From Thermoflexus sp042408365 (GTDB lineage Bacteria > Chloroflexota > Anaerolineae > Thermoflexales > Thermoflexaceae), in NCBI RefSeq assembly GCF_042408365.1, contig NZ_JBHOQJ010000154.1, positions 1 through 10,513 of the forward strand: a DNA stretch of 10,513 bases, read 5' to 3'. The notes under the pieces were generated by a model, which searched no databases, was not told where the DNA came from, and worked only from the letters and a program-made list of their open reading frames with translations. Of the stretch, positions 1-6,031 are shown in pieces; positions within the stretch are counted from its first letter, which is position 1, and each line of letters opens with the position of its first letter. The translations under genes were made by a program, and so were the position numbers.

Positions 1-1
1 G

Positions 2-229
2 GAAGGCCCGGGCGGACCACGGCGCTTTGAGCGTGAGCAGGAGCGCGGCCCACGCGGCCCGCGCTCGTGGGAGCGCGAGCGCGAAGAGGGCCGGCGAGGC
101 GGCCCCGGCCGGTTTGAGCAAGGCCGTGACCGGGAGCGCGAGCGCGGTGGGCCGTCCCGTGGTGGTGAGCGCTGGGAGGAGGGTGGCCGCCGGCCCGAGC
201 GCCGGGACCGCGGCCCTGGGAGACGGTAG
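2..229 (+). CDS. 3' end of an unidentified gene; Arg/Glu/Gly-rich C-terminal tail
   Basis: The reading frame starting at base 2 is open from the window edge to a TAG at 227-229 and gives 75 residues. The gene begins before the window. The visible part is low complexity: mostly Arg, Glu and Gly with some Pro, a few Trp and Phe, and short imperfect repeats such as RFEREQERG, WERERE and RFEQGRDRERERGG. Tails of this kind are known at the C-termini of bacterial RNA-handling proteins (DEAD-box helicases, some rRNA-modifying enzymes and nucleases), where they act as disordered RNA-binding extensions. That role is inference here because no folded domain is visible. A second plus-strand frame (27-326) is also open, but its composition is only the shifted reading of the same GAGCGC-type repeats and it runs into the opposing gene. 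The codon-level Arg/Glu/Gly pattern and the stop just before an intergenic gap favour the frame given. Confidence 0.6.
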   Translation, partial: EGPGGPRRFEREQERGPRGPRSWEREREEGRRGGPGRFEQGRDRERERGGPSRGGERWEEGGRRPERRDRGPGRR

Positions 230-233
230 GAGC

Positions 234-248
234 CGGCTCTTGGAGCCG
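234..248. terminator. Weak hairpin between convergent genes
   Basis: CGGCTC (234-239) and GAGCCG (243-248) pair perfectly around a 3-nt loop, five bases after the stop of the plus-strand gene. No T-run follows. A second weak stem, CCACC (284-288) with GGTGG (298-302), sits closer to the stop of the leftward permease gene. Together they may end the two convergent transcripts in the 87-bp gap, but the evidence is only position and pairing. Confidence 0.3.
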
Positions 249-316
249 AGGGGAGGGGAGATCCAAGGGGTGATTCGCTTTCTCCACCGCCGGAAAGGGT
301 GGCGACCTGGCGGCCT

Positions 317-1111
317 TCAGATGTAGATATCCCGCCGCGGATACACAACGTAGACCAGGACCAGGCTGAGAAGGATGATCACCAAGGAGAGCAACAGATA
401 TCCGCCATCCAACCGGCCCTCCCGCATAAAGATCGCCGCGTCAAAGTATTTAAATGGCGTAAAATATTTCAAGAGATCAAGTTTCTCGTGCATATTTGAC
501 GCCGCAAACATAAAATATGTGGCTAAAATGATGGCGACGGCGGCCGAGAGGGCGCGGGTAGCCGGCCGCATGAGGCTGGCCAACAGCAGCCCGAGGGCCA
601 AGAAGATCAGCTCGATCACAAACATCGCCTCCATCTCCAGGATCAGGAGGCGATAGAACGCCGCGTCGGGCTGGTACGGTTGGACGGCGAGCGCCGAGAC
701 GATGCCGGTCACCAGAACGAAGAGGGCACAATTCGCCAGCGCCGCGAGGGCCTTTGTCGTGAGCACGCGGGACCGGCTCACCGGGAGCGCCAAGAGGAAG
801 TCGGCGGTCTTGGCGCTTTCCTCCTTGGAGAGGACGCCGCTCCCCCACATCGCAGCGGCCACGGCCCCCATCAGTGCGAAGTAGAGAAACAGGGCCCCGA
901 ACCAGCCGTCCAGGGTGGTGAGGTTAAAGCCGTGCATGCCGAGCGCTGCCGAGACCGCTTGGGGGATCGACGCCAGAATGGCCATCGCCTCCGGGTTGTT
1001 GATGTAGCCGGCCATCTTGCCCACGGAGAGGAGGATGAACAACGTCATCACGACGCTCCAGACAAGGAGCGAGCGGAAGCCGGCCTTGAGTTCATGCCAG
1101 AAGATGTTCAT
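317..1111 (-). CDS. ABC-2 type transporter permease, second of two
   Basis: This 264-residue integral membrane protein is the last gene of the leftward TetR/ABC operon. About six membrane segments are visible, near residues 14-31, 70-92, 124-143, 157-181, 185-205 and 237-257. A cytoplasmic stretch between segments 2 and 3 has the EES...ADFLLALPVSR pattern (around 98-114) typical of ABC-2 permeases that pair with a separate ATPase. The start is the ATG at 1111-1109, preceded by AAGGGGG (1116-1122) four bases upstream, and it follows the other permease by only 14 bp. The two permeases share motifs: EES..ADFL..PV.R, TPF..FD and a RRDI near the C-terminus. They are probably ancient duplicates forming a heterodimeric channel with two ATPase copies. 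By family this is an exporter of drugs, lipids or peptides; the substrate cannot be read from the sequence. Confidence 0.88.
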   Translation of the reverse strand: MNIFWHELKAGFRSLLVWSVVMTLFILLSVGKMAGYINNPEAMAILASIPQAVSAALGMHGFNLTTLDGWFGALFLYFALMGAVAAAMWGSGVLSKEESAKTADFLLALPVSRSRVLTTKALAALANCALFVLVTGIVSALAVQPYQPDAAFYRLLILEMEAMFVIELIFLALGLLLASLMRPATRALSAAVAIILATYFMFAASNMHEKLDLLKYFTPFKYFDAAIFMREGRLDGGYLLLSLVIILLSLVLVYVVYPRRDIYI

Positions 1112-1125
1112 GGAACCCCCTTCCG

Positions 1126-1935
1126 TCAGACGACCGCAGGGATATCGCGGCGAACATACCGCCAGTAACTGAAAGCCAAGGAGCCCGCGATCATGGCCCC
1201 GCTGAGCAGAACCAGAGACGCCTCGTAGGCGTTATGCTGAACCACGTAGGTGGGATCGAAATGATGAAAAGGGGTGATGAGCTCCAGCTTGACATCGCCC
1301 AGCAGGTCCCCAAAGGCGTTCAAGACGTAGCCCCCGAAGCCCAACATGAGGCCATAGGGCGTCACGTTACGGGCCCGCCGCACCAACAGGGAAAGCGCCA
1401 GACCCACGCTGAGGAAGACGGCCTGGAAGACCGGAATGACCGCCAGCATCACGAGCAAGGTGCGCGGATCGTAGGAGCGCCCCCCGCGGAACAGCTCGAT
1501 GAACAGGAAGCTGCTGGCCCAGACCACCCCATCCGTAAGGACCAAGGCGGTGAGGGCGGCCAGGAGTTTGCTGATCAGGATCTGCGCCCGGGTGACCGGC
1601 TTGCTGACCAAGAAATCCGCGATCATCCGACTTTCTTCCACCAAGAGCAGGCCGAAGCCGTAGTTGCTGGCCTGAAGGGCCAGCAGGATTTGTAAAAGCG
1701 TCATCACAAGGCTGTAATAGCCCATCACAGAGGAAAGGTCCACCCCCGCCATCCCGAACGCTTCCAGATACTCCCGTGGGAACCGCTTGAGCGTTTCCTG
1801 CAGCACCGCCGCATGATCGGCGAAGGTGGGATAAAAGCCCATATACAGCAAAATGAGGAGGGCGGCGCCCGCCGACCAGCCGAGGATCGAGTTTCGCTTT
1901 CGTCGCAATTCGAACCGATAAATATTGATTTTCAT
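1126..1935 (-). CDS. ABC-2 type transporter permease, first of two
   Basis: This 269-residue polytopic protein has about six membrane segments (near residues 17-37, 73-97, 122-147, 158-184, 190-210 and 238-258). The conserved cytoplasmic motif EESRMIADFLVSKPVTR lies around 100-116. Its ATG overlaps the TGA of the ATPase gene (ATGA, 1932-1935), which indicates translational coupling. A GAGGG (1943-1947) inside the end of the ATPase gene serves as ribosome binding site, seven bases upstream. It is a paralogue of the next permease, with the same motif order, and is likely the other half of the membrane channel. The extracytoplasmic loop between the first two segments (about 38-72) is longer than a minimal loop and differs from that of its partner. 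The substrate is unknown; family membership is clear from topology and context. Confidence 0.88.
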   Translation of the reverse strand: MKINIYRFELRRKRNSILGWSAGAALLILLYMGFYPTFADHAAVLQETLKRFPREYLEAFGMAGVDLSSVMGYYSLVMTLLQILLALQASNYGFGLLLVEESRMIADFLVSKPVTRAQILISKLLAALTALVLTDGVVWASSFLFIELFRGGRSYDPRTLLVMLAVIPVFQAVFLSVGLALSLLVRRARNVTPYGLMLGFGGYVLNAFGDLLGDVKLELITPFHHFDPTYVVQHNAYEASLVLLSGAMIAGSLAFSYWRYVRRDIPAVV

Positions 1936-2816
1936 GACCCATCCCTCTGGTAATAGTGCATAAAGATCTCTTCCAAGGTGGGCTCCTCGATCGTCACATC
2001 GGTCAGGTTCAGGGCGCTGAGCCGGCGCAGCATCACATTGATGTCCCCTCGATAAAAGAAGTGCACTGCGTTGTCCGTGCGCTCCAAATTGGTCACGCCG
2101 GGCAGATCGAAATACGAGAGATCGACATCTTTGACCACCACCCGTACTTTCTTATAGTTGTTTCGAATCAGCGTCTCCATATCGGCGATCTCTACGATGC
2201 GCCCTTCGCGGATGATGGCCACCCGATGGCATAACCGTTGAACCTCGCTCAGGATATGAGAGGAAAAGAAAACCGTCACCCCGCGGGCGTTCTCCTCCCG
2301 GATGAGCTCGAAGAACCTGCGTTGCATCAAGGGGTCCAGGCCGATGGTGGGCTCGTCCAGGAAAACCACCTTGGGGCTGTGCATCAGGCCTTGCACGATG
2401 CCAACCTTCTTGCGGTTGCCGTAGGAGAGCTCATCGACACGGCGGTTCAGGTCCAACTCCATATATTCGGCCAGCTCATACATGCGCCGCATGCACTCAC
2501 GGTTGTAGAAGCTGGCCGCGTATTTCAGCAGGTCGATGACCTTCATACGCTCGTAGTAGAAGACCTCGCCGGGGAGATAGCCGATATCCTGGCGGATCTC
2601 CGGCCCGTGGGCAAACACATCCTTGCCGAAGATCCGGGCGCTGCCCCGCGTGGGATAGATCAGCGAGAGAAGCAAGCGGATGGTCGTGGTCTTCCCAGCG
2701 CCGTTCGGCCCGATGAAACCGAAGATCTCTCCCTCCTCCACGCTGAAGGAAACATCTTCAATCCCACGCGTCTTGCCGTAGTATTTGGTGAGGCCCTCAA
2801 CCTCAATGATGCCCAT
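1932..2816 (-). CDS. ABC transporter ATP-binding protein (drug/lipid exporter type)
   Basis: This 294-residue cytoplasmic ATPase energises the two downstream permeases. Visible motifs are Walker A GPNGAGKT (36-43), the ABC signature LSYGN (130-134), Walker B VVFLDEP (150-156) followed by the D-loop GLD (159-161), and the switch histidine in SSH (H187). At the Q-loop position the sequence reads GYLPGE (79-84), a glutamate instead of the usual glutamine. The signature is LSYGN rather than LSGGQ. Both occur in this exporter-type subgroup as far as I recall, so they need not mean loss of function. The region after about 215 is a C-terminal accessory domain ending in the EEPTLEEIF pattern common to exporter-type ABC ATPases. 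The start is fixed by GGGAGGA (2822-2828), five bases before the ATG. The gene begins 20 bp after the TetR stop and overlaps the first permease by 4 bp. Confidence 0.93.
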   Translation of the reverse strand: MGIIEVEGLTKYYGKTRGIEDVSFSVEEGEIFGFIGPNGAGKTTTIRLLLSLIYPTRGSARIFGKDVFAHGPEIRQDIGYLPGEVFYYERMKVIDLLKYAASFYNRECMRRMYELAEYMELDLNRRVDELSYGNRKKVGIVQGLMHSPKVVFLDEPTIGLDPLMQRRFFELIREENARGVTVFFSSHILSEVQRLCHRVAIIREGRIVEIADMETLIRNNYKKVRVVVKDVDLSYFDLPGVTNLERTDNAVHFFYRGDINVMLRRLSALNLTDVTIEEPTLEEIFMHYYQRDGS

Positions 2817-2836
2817 TGCGTTCCTCCCGGATGTTT

Positions 2837-3460
2837 CTAACGACCCGCCGCGATCCCTCGGCGGAGAAATTCGATAAATTGATCCGCCACCGTCAACAGG
2901 CGCTCATCATAATCCGCCGCCACGTGTTCCGTGTAATACTCCACCACCAGATTGTTCAAAGAAGCCACCAGGAAGGTCATCAGATGGACATCCAGGTCAT
3001 CCCGTACCTCGCCGCGCCGAACGGCTTCCCGGAGCATCCGCTCAAAGATCTCGTAAGCGATGGGCTTGCTCCGTGCCAGGGCGTCTTGGTAGATGGGGGA
3101 ATTCCGGCTTGCCAGCAAATGGCGACCGATCTCGACGTAGAGCGGGTGCTCCTGGGCGAACCGGATACCGGCGATGTAGAGCTCCCGCAACAGGGTGAAG
3201 AAATCCTCTTGGCCGATACGCTCCAGAACAGGGCGCAAATAAGCCAGTTTCTCTTCCCCGATGATCTGCAAGATGTAAAGCAAGAGATCTTTTTTGTCCT
3301 CGAAGTATTGATAAAAGCTTCCCTTGGCGATCCCCGCCCGCTTCACGATCCGGTTGATGCTGACCCGCGCGAAGGGGTGAGAGGCGAATTCCTCCATCGC
3401 CACCCGCACGATGAGCGCCCGCTTGTCCTCCGGTAGATTGAAAAAAGTGACCTTCGGCAT
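2837..3460 (-). CDS. TetR/AcrR-family transcriptional repressor
   Basis: This 207-residue regulator is the first gene of the exporter operon. The N-terminal DNA-binding domain (about residues 11-60) has the TetR pattern: an amphipathic helix, then helix-turn-helix residues around 34-53 including RAGIAKGSFYQYF, followed by DKK. The remaining roughly 145 residues are helical and variable, as expected for the ligand-binding and dimerisation part; the ligand is not predictable. The ATG at 3460-3458 has only a weak GGGAAG upstream. Directly upstream lie the promoter and three TGACC-N4-GGTCA palindromes, so the protein almost certainly represses its own operon and is released by a ligand that may also be the exporter's substrate. 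TetR-family autorepression of adjacent ABC exporters is well established; applying it here is inference from position and palindromes. Confidence 0.92.
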   Translation of the reverse strand: MPKVTFFNLPEDKRALIVRVAMEEFASHPFARVSINRIVKRAGIAKGSFYQYFEDKKDLLLYILQIIGEEKLAYLRPVLERIGQEDFFTLLRELYIAGIRFAQEHPLYVEIGRHLLASRNSPIYQDALARSKPIAYEIFERMLREAVRRGEVRDDLDVHLMTFLVASLNNLVVEYYTEHVAADYDERLLTVADQFIEFLRRGIAAGR

Positions 3461-3474
3461 ATGCTAGCTTCCCA

Positions 3475-3490
3475 GTGACCTCCAGGTCAT
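3475..3490. promoter_or_regulatory. Probable TetR operator, site 1
   Basis: GTGACC-N4-GGTCAT is an inverted repeat of TGACC and GGTCA around a 4-bp spacer. It lies downstream of the predicted transcription start of the TetR operon, 15-30 bp before the start codon, where a bound repressor would block the polymerase. It abuts site 2, and together they form a larger symmetric element around CATATG. Confidence 0.75.
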
Positions 3491-3506
3491 ATGACCACCC
3501 GGTCAC
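3491..3506. promoter_or_regulatory. Probable TetR operator, site 2
   Basis: ATGACC-N4-GGTCAC repeats the TGACC-N4-GGTCA pattern immediately next to site 1 (centres 16 bp apart). It ends one base before the -10 hexamer, so it covers the predicted transcription start. The junction with site 1 is itself a perfect palindrome, GGTCATATGACC (3485-3496), so two dimers could bind side by side or in register. Confidence 0.75.
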
Positions 3507-3535
3507 ATTATATGGGGAAAAGGTGGGTTTGCCCA
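3507..3535 (-). promoter_or_regulatory. Promoter of the TetR/ABC operon
   Basis: On the minus strand a perfect TATAAT -10 (complement of 3507-3512) follows a TGGGCA -35 (complement of 3530-3535, four of six consensus bases) with a 17-bp spacer. Transcription should start near 3500, inside operator site 2, giving a leader of about 40 nt before the TetR ATG. Operators lie on both sides of the promoter. Confidence 0.65.
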
Positions 3536-3541
3536 GCGGAG

Positions 3542-3557
3542 GTGACCGCTGGGTCAT
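3542..3557. promoter_or_regulatory. Probable TetR operator, site 3 (upstream of the -35)
   Basis: GTGACC-N4-GGTCAT is a third copy of the same inverted repeat, with half-sites identical to site 1. It begins seven bases upstream of the -35 hexamer. Its centre is 51 bp from that of site 2, close to five helical turns, so a protein bound here would sit on about the same face of the DNA as one bound at site 2. Confidence 0.65.
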
Positions 3558-3613
3558 GTCGACAGGGGATGGTCGCACGTCGAATGCGGCTCAAGACGGG
3601 ATGGACCGTGCGG

Positions 3614-3645
3614 CTGGCCTTGTTCTCTCCTTCCCAACAGGCCAG
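3614..3645 (-). terminator. Hairpin after the 657-residue membrane protein gene
   Basis: CTGGCC with TTGTT (3614-3624) pairs with AACAGGCCAG (3636-3645) with one bulged base, giving a stem of about 10 bp and an 11-nt loop. It lies nine bases beyond the stop codon of the leftward membrane protein gene. No clear T-run follows on the minus strand, so intrinsic termination is possible but not proven. The rest of the gap from 3558 to 3653 shows no gene. Confidence 0.4.
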
Positions 3646-3653
3646 AACACGCC

Positions 3654-5627
3654 TTAAGGCCCAATCCGGATGGCGTCCAGTCCCACCTCCGTCTTGAGCC
3701 TTTGTAGCTCGGGGAAGCGATAAAGCCCCATCAAGAGCTCATAACGGCTGAAGTTCAGCTCCTTAGGTAGCCGGATCCGATAACGGGTACCGACCAAGTC
3801 ACCCGGTTGCCAGCCCATTGTCGCATTCAGGGGTCCGTCGGCCTGGGCAACCAGCTGGCCATCAGCGATCACGTGGTGAAAAATGTGCAAATTGTCCGCA
3901 GGCTTCGCGCCTCCGAGGCGCCAGAGCGCAACCACCTCCACCTCACCTCCGGGTCGAACCGGACCCCGAACTGCCACCTGCTCCAGGGCCACGTCACCCT
4001 CCCAAACGGCCACCGGCTCACGCGGGGTGAGCCTATTCGAGCAGACCAGCGGCCAGAGTGTCGCCTGATCCCTGGGGTTTTCGTCCTCGTCCAGGTCCAG
4101 TCCCCAGGCCTTAAGCTCCGGAGCCAGCCAGGCCGGGGCCGCCAGGAAGCAGGCCCCGCCGCTTGGAACCAGCAGGGCCGCCCGCGGATCAGCGGCCCGC
4201 ACCGGCCGGCTGATCAGTCTCGAGACGTAATCGAGCAGGTGGGGCTCATCGGTCAGAACAACTAACGGGCGATTGGCCGGCGCATCGAAGTTTTGCACCA
4301 GCACGGCCAGGTGGTTCAAGTAGGGTTGGATCGATGGACAATCCCGGATAATCTCGGGAGCCACGTAAAAGCCATCGACGGGAACATAATTTTGCTCCAG
4401 AAACTCCATGAGGGGCCGCAGGAACTCTTGCGCCTTAAAAGACCCAACCTGTGCATCGGCGTGCACTCTCACTATCGCCGGCTCAGTTCTCAGTGTCTCG
4501 ATGACATCGATTAGTCCCCACTCTGCCATCCAGGGCCAGAGCAGACCGTAGCCGCTCGGCGGGCGCCGTCCTGTTATGAAGTTCAAAAAGACGCCGCCCG
4601 GGTAGCCCGGATAATCCCCGAGGGCCACGTCGGACCGGCCGCAGGTCAGTCGTTCGGCCACCTGGGCGTCAGACTTGAACCAGGCTACTATCTGCCGGTG
4701 CTGGTCTCCCAGGGCCGGATCGGCCAAGACTGTCCCTGTCCGGAAGGCGAGCCAAGCTAGGCCTGCAATCATCAATACCCGCAATCCCGTGCTAATCACA
4801 GCGCCTGGCAACCGTGCCATATGGTCGTCAGCCAGCAGTGCTGCCACCATCAGTGAGACCATGACAAAGGGCCCGATGTGAAAAAATTCCGGCATACGAG
4901 CCAGCAGCGCTGCCGATACGGCGTAAAGACCGAGGCCATCGGTGATGCGACCGACTGCCAGCAGCCCGATGGTTGTGGTGAGGACTGCCAGCCTGAAAAA
5001 GAAGCCGGTAAAAAGCTGTCGACTGGCCCCGTTCACGTCTAGAGGCGAGAGAAGGTCCAGATTCAGCCAGCGGCCATCCAATAGCTGAAGCCCTGACCCC
5101 ATATTGCTCATCCACCTGCCAAAGGGGTCAGCGAAAGCCGGAGCGTACTTACGGTAAACCAGCAGATTAAAGACGACAGCGTCTTTAAATAGGCCGCTCA
5201 GGGCGAAGATTCCGAGGGCAGCCAGAATCCCTACACTCAGGCCGGATGCGGCCAGGGTCATGGCCAACTCCCGGCTATAGTACAGAAGACTGCGTCGGCG
5301 GATGAGCCACTTAAGGTGGACCAGCCCGAGCGGAAAGGCCATAAAGGGGTCGGCAGCGATGGCCACAACTGTGAAAGCCCAGATGAGAAACCGAGTTCTG
5401 ATTCGGCTGAGCTCAGCCTCGGGCGCGAGGAAGACGAGGGCGAACGGCACGAAGAAGCCGATGCGAGAAAAAGAGTAATAAATCACCATGTGGCCCCAAT
5501 AAAGGTACTGGACCAGTCCCCAGATCACCAGGCTTAAGGCCAGGGGCCACACCTGGCTTACCAGGCGAATGACTAGTGTCCAGGCCACGACTTCAAGCGC
5601 CAGCAGCAAGAAGCGAGTGGAAAACAC
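3654..5627 (-). CDS. Polytopic membrane protein, GT-C glycosyltransferase-like, possibly N-terminally short
   Basis: This 657-residue protein has about eight or nine hydrophobic segments within residues 6-300, then a soluble extracytoplasmic part. The final 120 residues (about 540-657) form a predicted beta-sandwich with landmarks RPGGEVEVVALWR, WQPGD and YELLMGLYRF. This domain often ends PMT/GT39-like GT-C glycosyltransferases in Chloroflexi. In such enzymes a D/E pair in the first extracytoplasmic loop after TM1 binds the metal and lipid-phosphate sugar donor. I do not see that loop here: the first segments follow each other closely, and the protein starts in what looks like the middle of a GT-C core. 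The start is a GTG (5627-5625) with no clear ribosome binding site; an in-frame TGA at 5660-5658 prevents extension. A plausible promoter exists upstream. It could be an intact unusual protein, a non-catalytic relative or a truncated gene. Envelope glycan synthesis is inference only. Confidence 0.7.
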   Translation of the reverse strand: MFSTRFLLLALEVVAWTLVIRLVSQVWPLALSLVIWGLVQYLYWGHMVIYYSFSRIGFFVPFALVFLAPEAELSRIRTRFLIWAFTVVAIAADPFMAFPLGLVHLKWLIRRRSLLYYSRELAMTLAASGLSVGILAALGIFALSGLFKDAVVFNLLVYRKYAPAFADPFGRWMSNMGSGLQLLDGRWLNLDLLSPLDVNGASRQLFTGFFFRLAVLTTTIGLLAVGRITDGLGLYAVSAALLARMPEFFHIGPFVMVSLMVAALLADDHMARLPGAVISTGLRVLMIAGLAWLAFRTGTVLADPALGDQHRQIVAWFKSDAQVAERLTCGRSDVALGDYPGYPGGVFLNFITGRRPPSGYGLLWPWMAEWGLIDVIETLRTEPAIVRVHADAQVGSFKAQEFLRPLMEFLEQNYVPVDGFYVAPEIIRDCPSIQPYLNHLAVLVQNFDAPANRPLVVLTDEPHLLDYVSRLISRPVRAADPRAALLVPSGGACFLAAPAWLAPELKAWGLDLDEDENPRDQATLWPLVCSNRLTPREPVAVWEGDVALEQVAVRGPVRPGGEVEVVALWRLGGAKPADNLHIFHHVIADGQLVAQADGPLNATMGWQPGDLVGTRYRIRLPKELNFSRYELLMGLYRFPELQRLKTEVGLDAIRIGP

Positions 5628-5680
5628 CGAGGGACCAAAAAGTTTGAATACCGCGCCTCACTTTTCGGGCTTTTGATGGC

Positions 5681-5709
5681 AAAATACCGCCCGACCATAC
5701 ATTTGACAA
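5681..5709 (-). promoter_or_regulatory. Leftward promoter for the membrane protein gene
   Basis: On the minus strand, TTGTCA (complement of 5704-5709) and TATTTT (complement of 5681-5686) are separated by exactly 17 bp. The predicted start near 5674 gives a leader of about 47 nt before the GTG. The -35 overlaps that of the divergent rightward promoter. Confidence 0.5.
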
Positions 5710-5734
5710 TAAATATGCGCGCCATTAATATAAT
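5703..5734 (+). promoter_or_regulatory. Rightward promoter for the small-protein gene
   Basis: A perfect TTGACA -35 (5703-5708) is followed by TAATAT (5726-5731) at 17 bp, or by a perfect TATAAT (5729-5734) at 20 bp. The region is strikingly AT-rich within a GC-rich window. Transcription would start about 20-25 bases before the small-protein ATG. A second TTGACAA (5741-5747) repeats the -35 sequence 38 bp downstream, but it lies between the -10 and the ribosome binding site, so it is more likely coincidental or an operator half than another promoter. Confidence 0.65.
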
Positions 5735-5750
5735 CAAGGCTTGACAAATT

Positions 5751-5758
5751 GGGAGGAG
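5751..5758 (+). promoter_or_regulatory. Ribosome binding site that sets the small-protein start
   Basis: GGGAGGAG lies five bases (measured from the GGAGG core) before the ATG at 5762. An in-frame ATG at 5741 lies upstream of this site and within a few bases of the predicted transcription start, so 5762 is the better start. Confidence 0.7.
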
Positions 5759-5761
5759 AAA

Positions 5762-5941
5762 ATGTTTACAGATCCCGAAATATGGACTCGGTTGTATCAC
5801 TCAGAGCGAGTCGCCGAAGCCCGGGCGGAGGCATTACGTCAAGAGGCGGCGTATGGCGGAGGGGATGAGACTTTCTGGTTCCAAGTCGGCGGGTGGGTGA
5901 TCCGTCTTGGGCGATGGATGCAGGAGTCATCCGCACGTTGA
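5762..5941 (+). CDS. Small protein of unknown function (59 residues)
   Basis: The frame begins MFTDPEIWTRLYHSERVAEA and ends at TGA 5939-5941. Residues 5-30 look like one charged amphipathic helix rich in Ala, Glu and Arg. A Gly-rich turn (32-34) follows, then an aromatic segment with WF, WVI and RWM (38-54) that could lie on a membrane surface. It lacks a signal peptide and cysteines. A consensus promoter and an optimal ribosome binding site directly upstream are strong evidence that it is expressed. I do not recognise a family. Short proteins with an Ala/Glu/Arg-rich first helix and a hydrophobic RLG-containing end are, from memory, common in Chloroflexi genomes, but no function is attached to them. 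It is divergent from the membrane protein gene, with which it shares a promoter region, and convergent with the C39-like gene. Confidence 0.7.
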   Translation: MFTDPEIWTRLYHSERVAEARAEALRQEAAYGGGDETFWFQVGGWVIRLGRWMQESSAR

Positions 5942-5957
5942 GAAGAGTCATCACTGT

Positions 5958-5986
5958 GGGGCCAGGTGCGGAGCACGTCTGGCCCC
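5958..5986. terminator. Strong hairpin between convergent genes
   Basis: GGGGCCAG (5958-5965) pairs perfectly with CTGGCCCC (5979-5986). Inside it, GTGC (5966-5969) pairs with GCAC (5973-5976) around a GGA loop, leaving a 2-nt bulge. This 12-bp stem lies 16 bases after the small-protein stop and 45 bases beyond the stop of the facing C39-like gene, so it may end transcription from both sides. There is no T-run on either strand. Confidence 0.55.
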
Positions 5987-6031
5987 GCCCGCTTCGCCCC
6001 CGAATCTACCCCCTGGGTCGTACTGTCAAGA

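Noticed and set aside
3588..3700. 12-bp inverted repeat GGCTCAAGACGG (3588-3599) and CCGTCTTGAGCC (3689-3700)
   Set aside because: The right arm lies in the coding end of the membrane protein gene, the spacer is 89 bp, and a few such matches are expected by chance in 10 kb.
5573..5800. Minus-strand 75-residue frame crossing the divergent promoter region
   Set aside because: It overlaps the membrane protein gene in another frame and runs through both promoters; its Cys/Pro/Leu-rich translation and lack of a ribosome binding site mark it as chance. I also considered it as a frameshifted N-terminus of the membrane protein, but it shows no GT-C-like loop.
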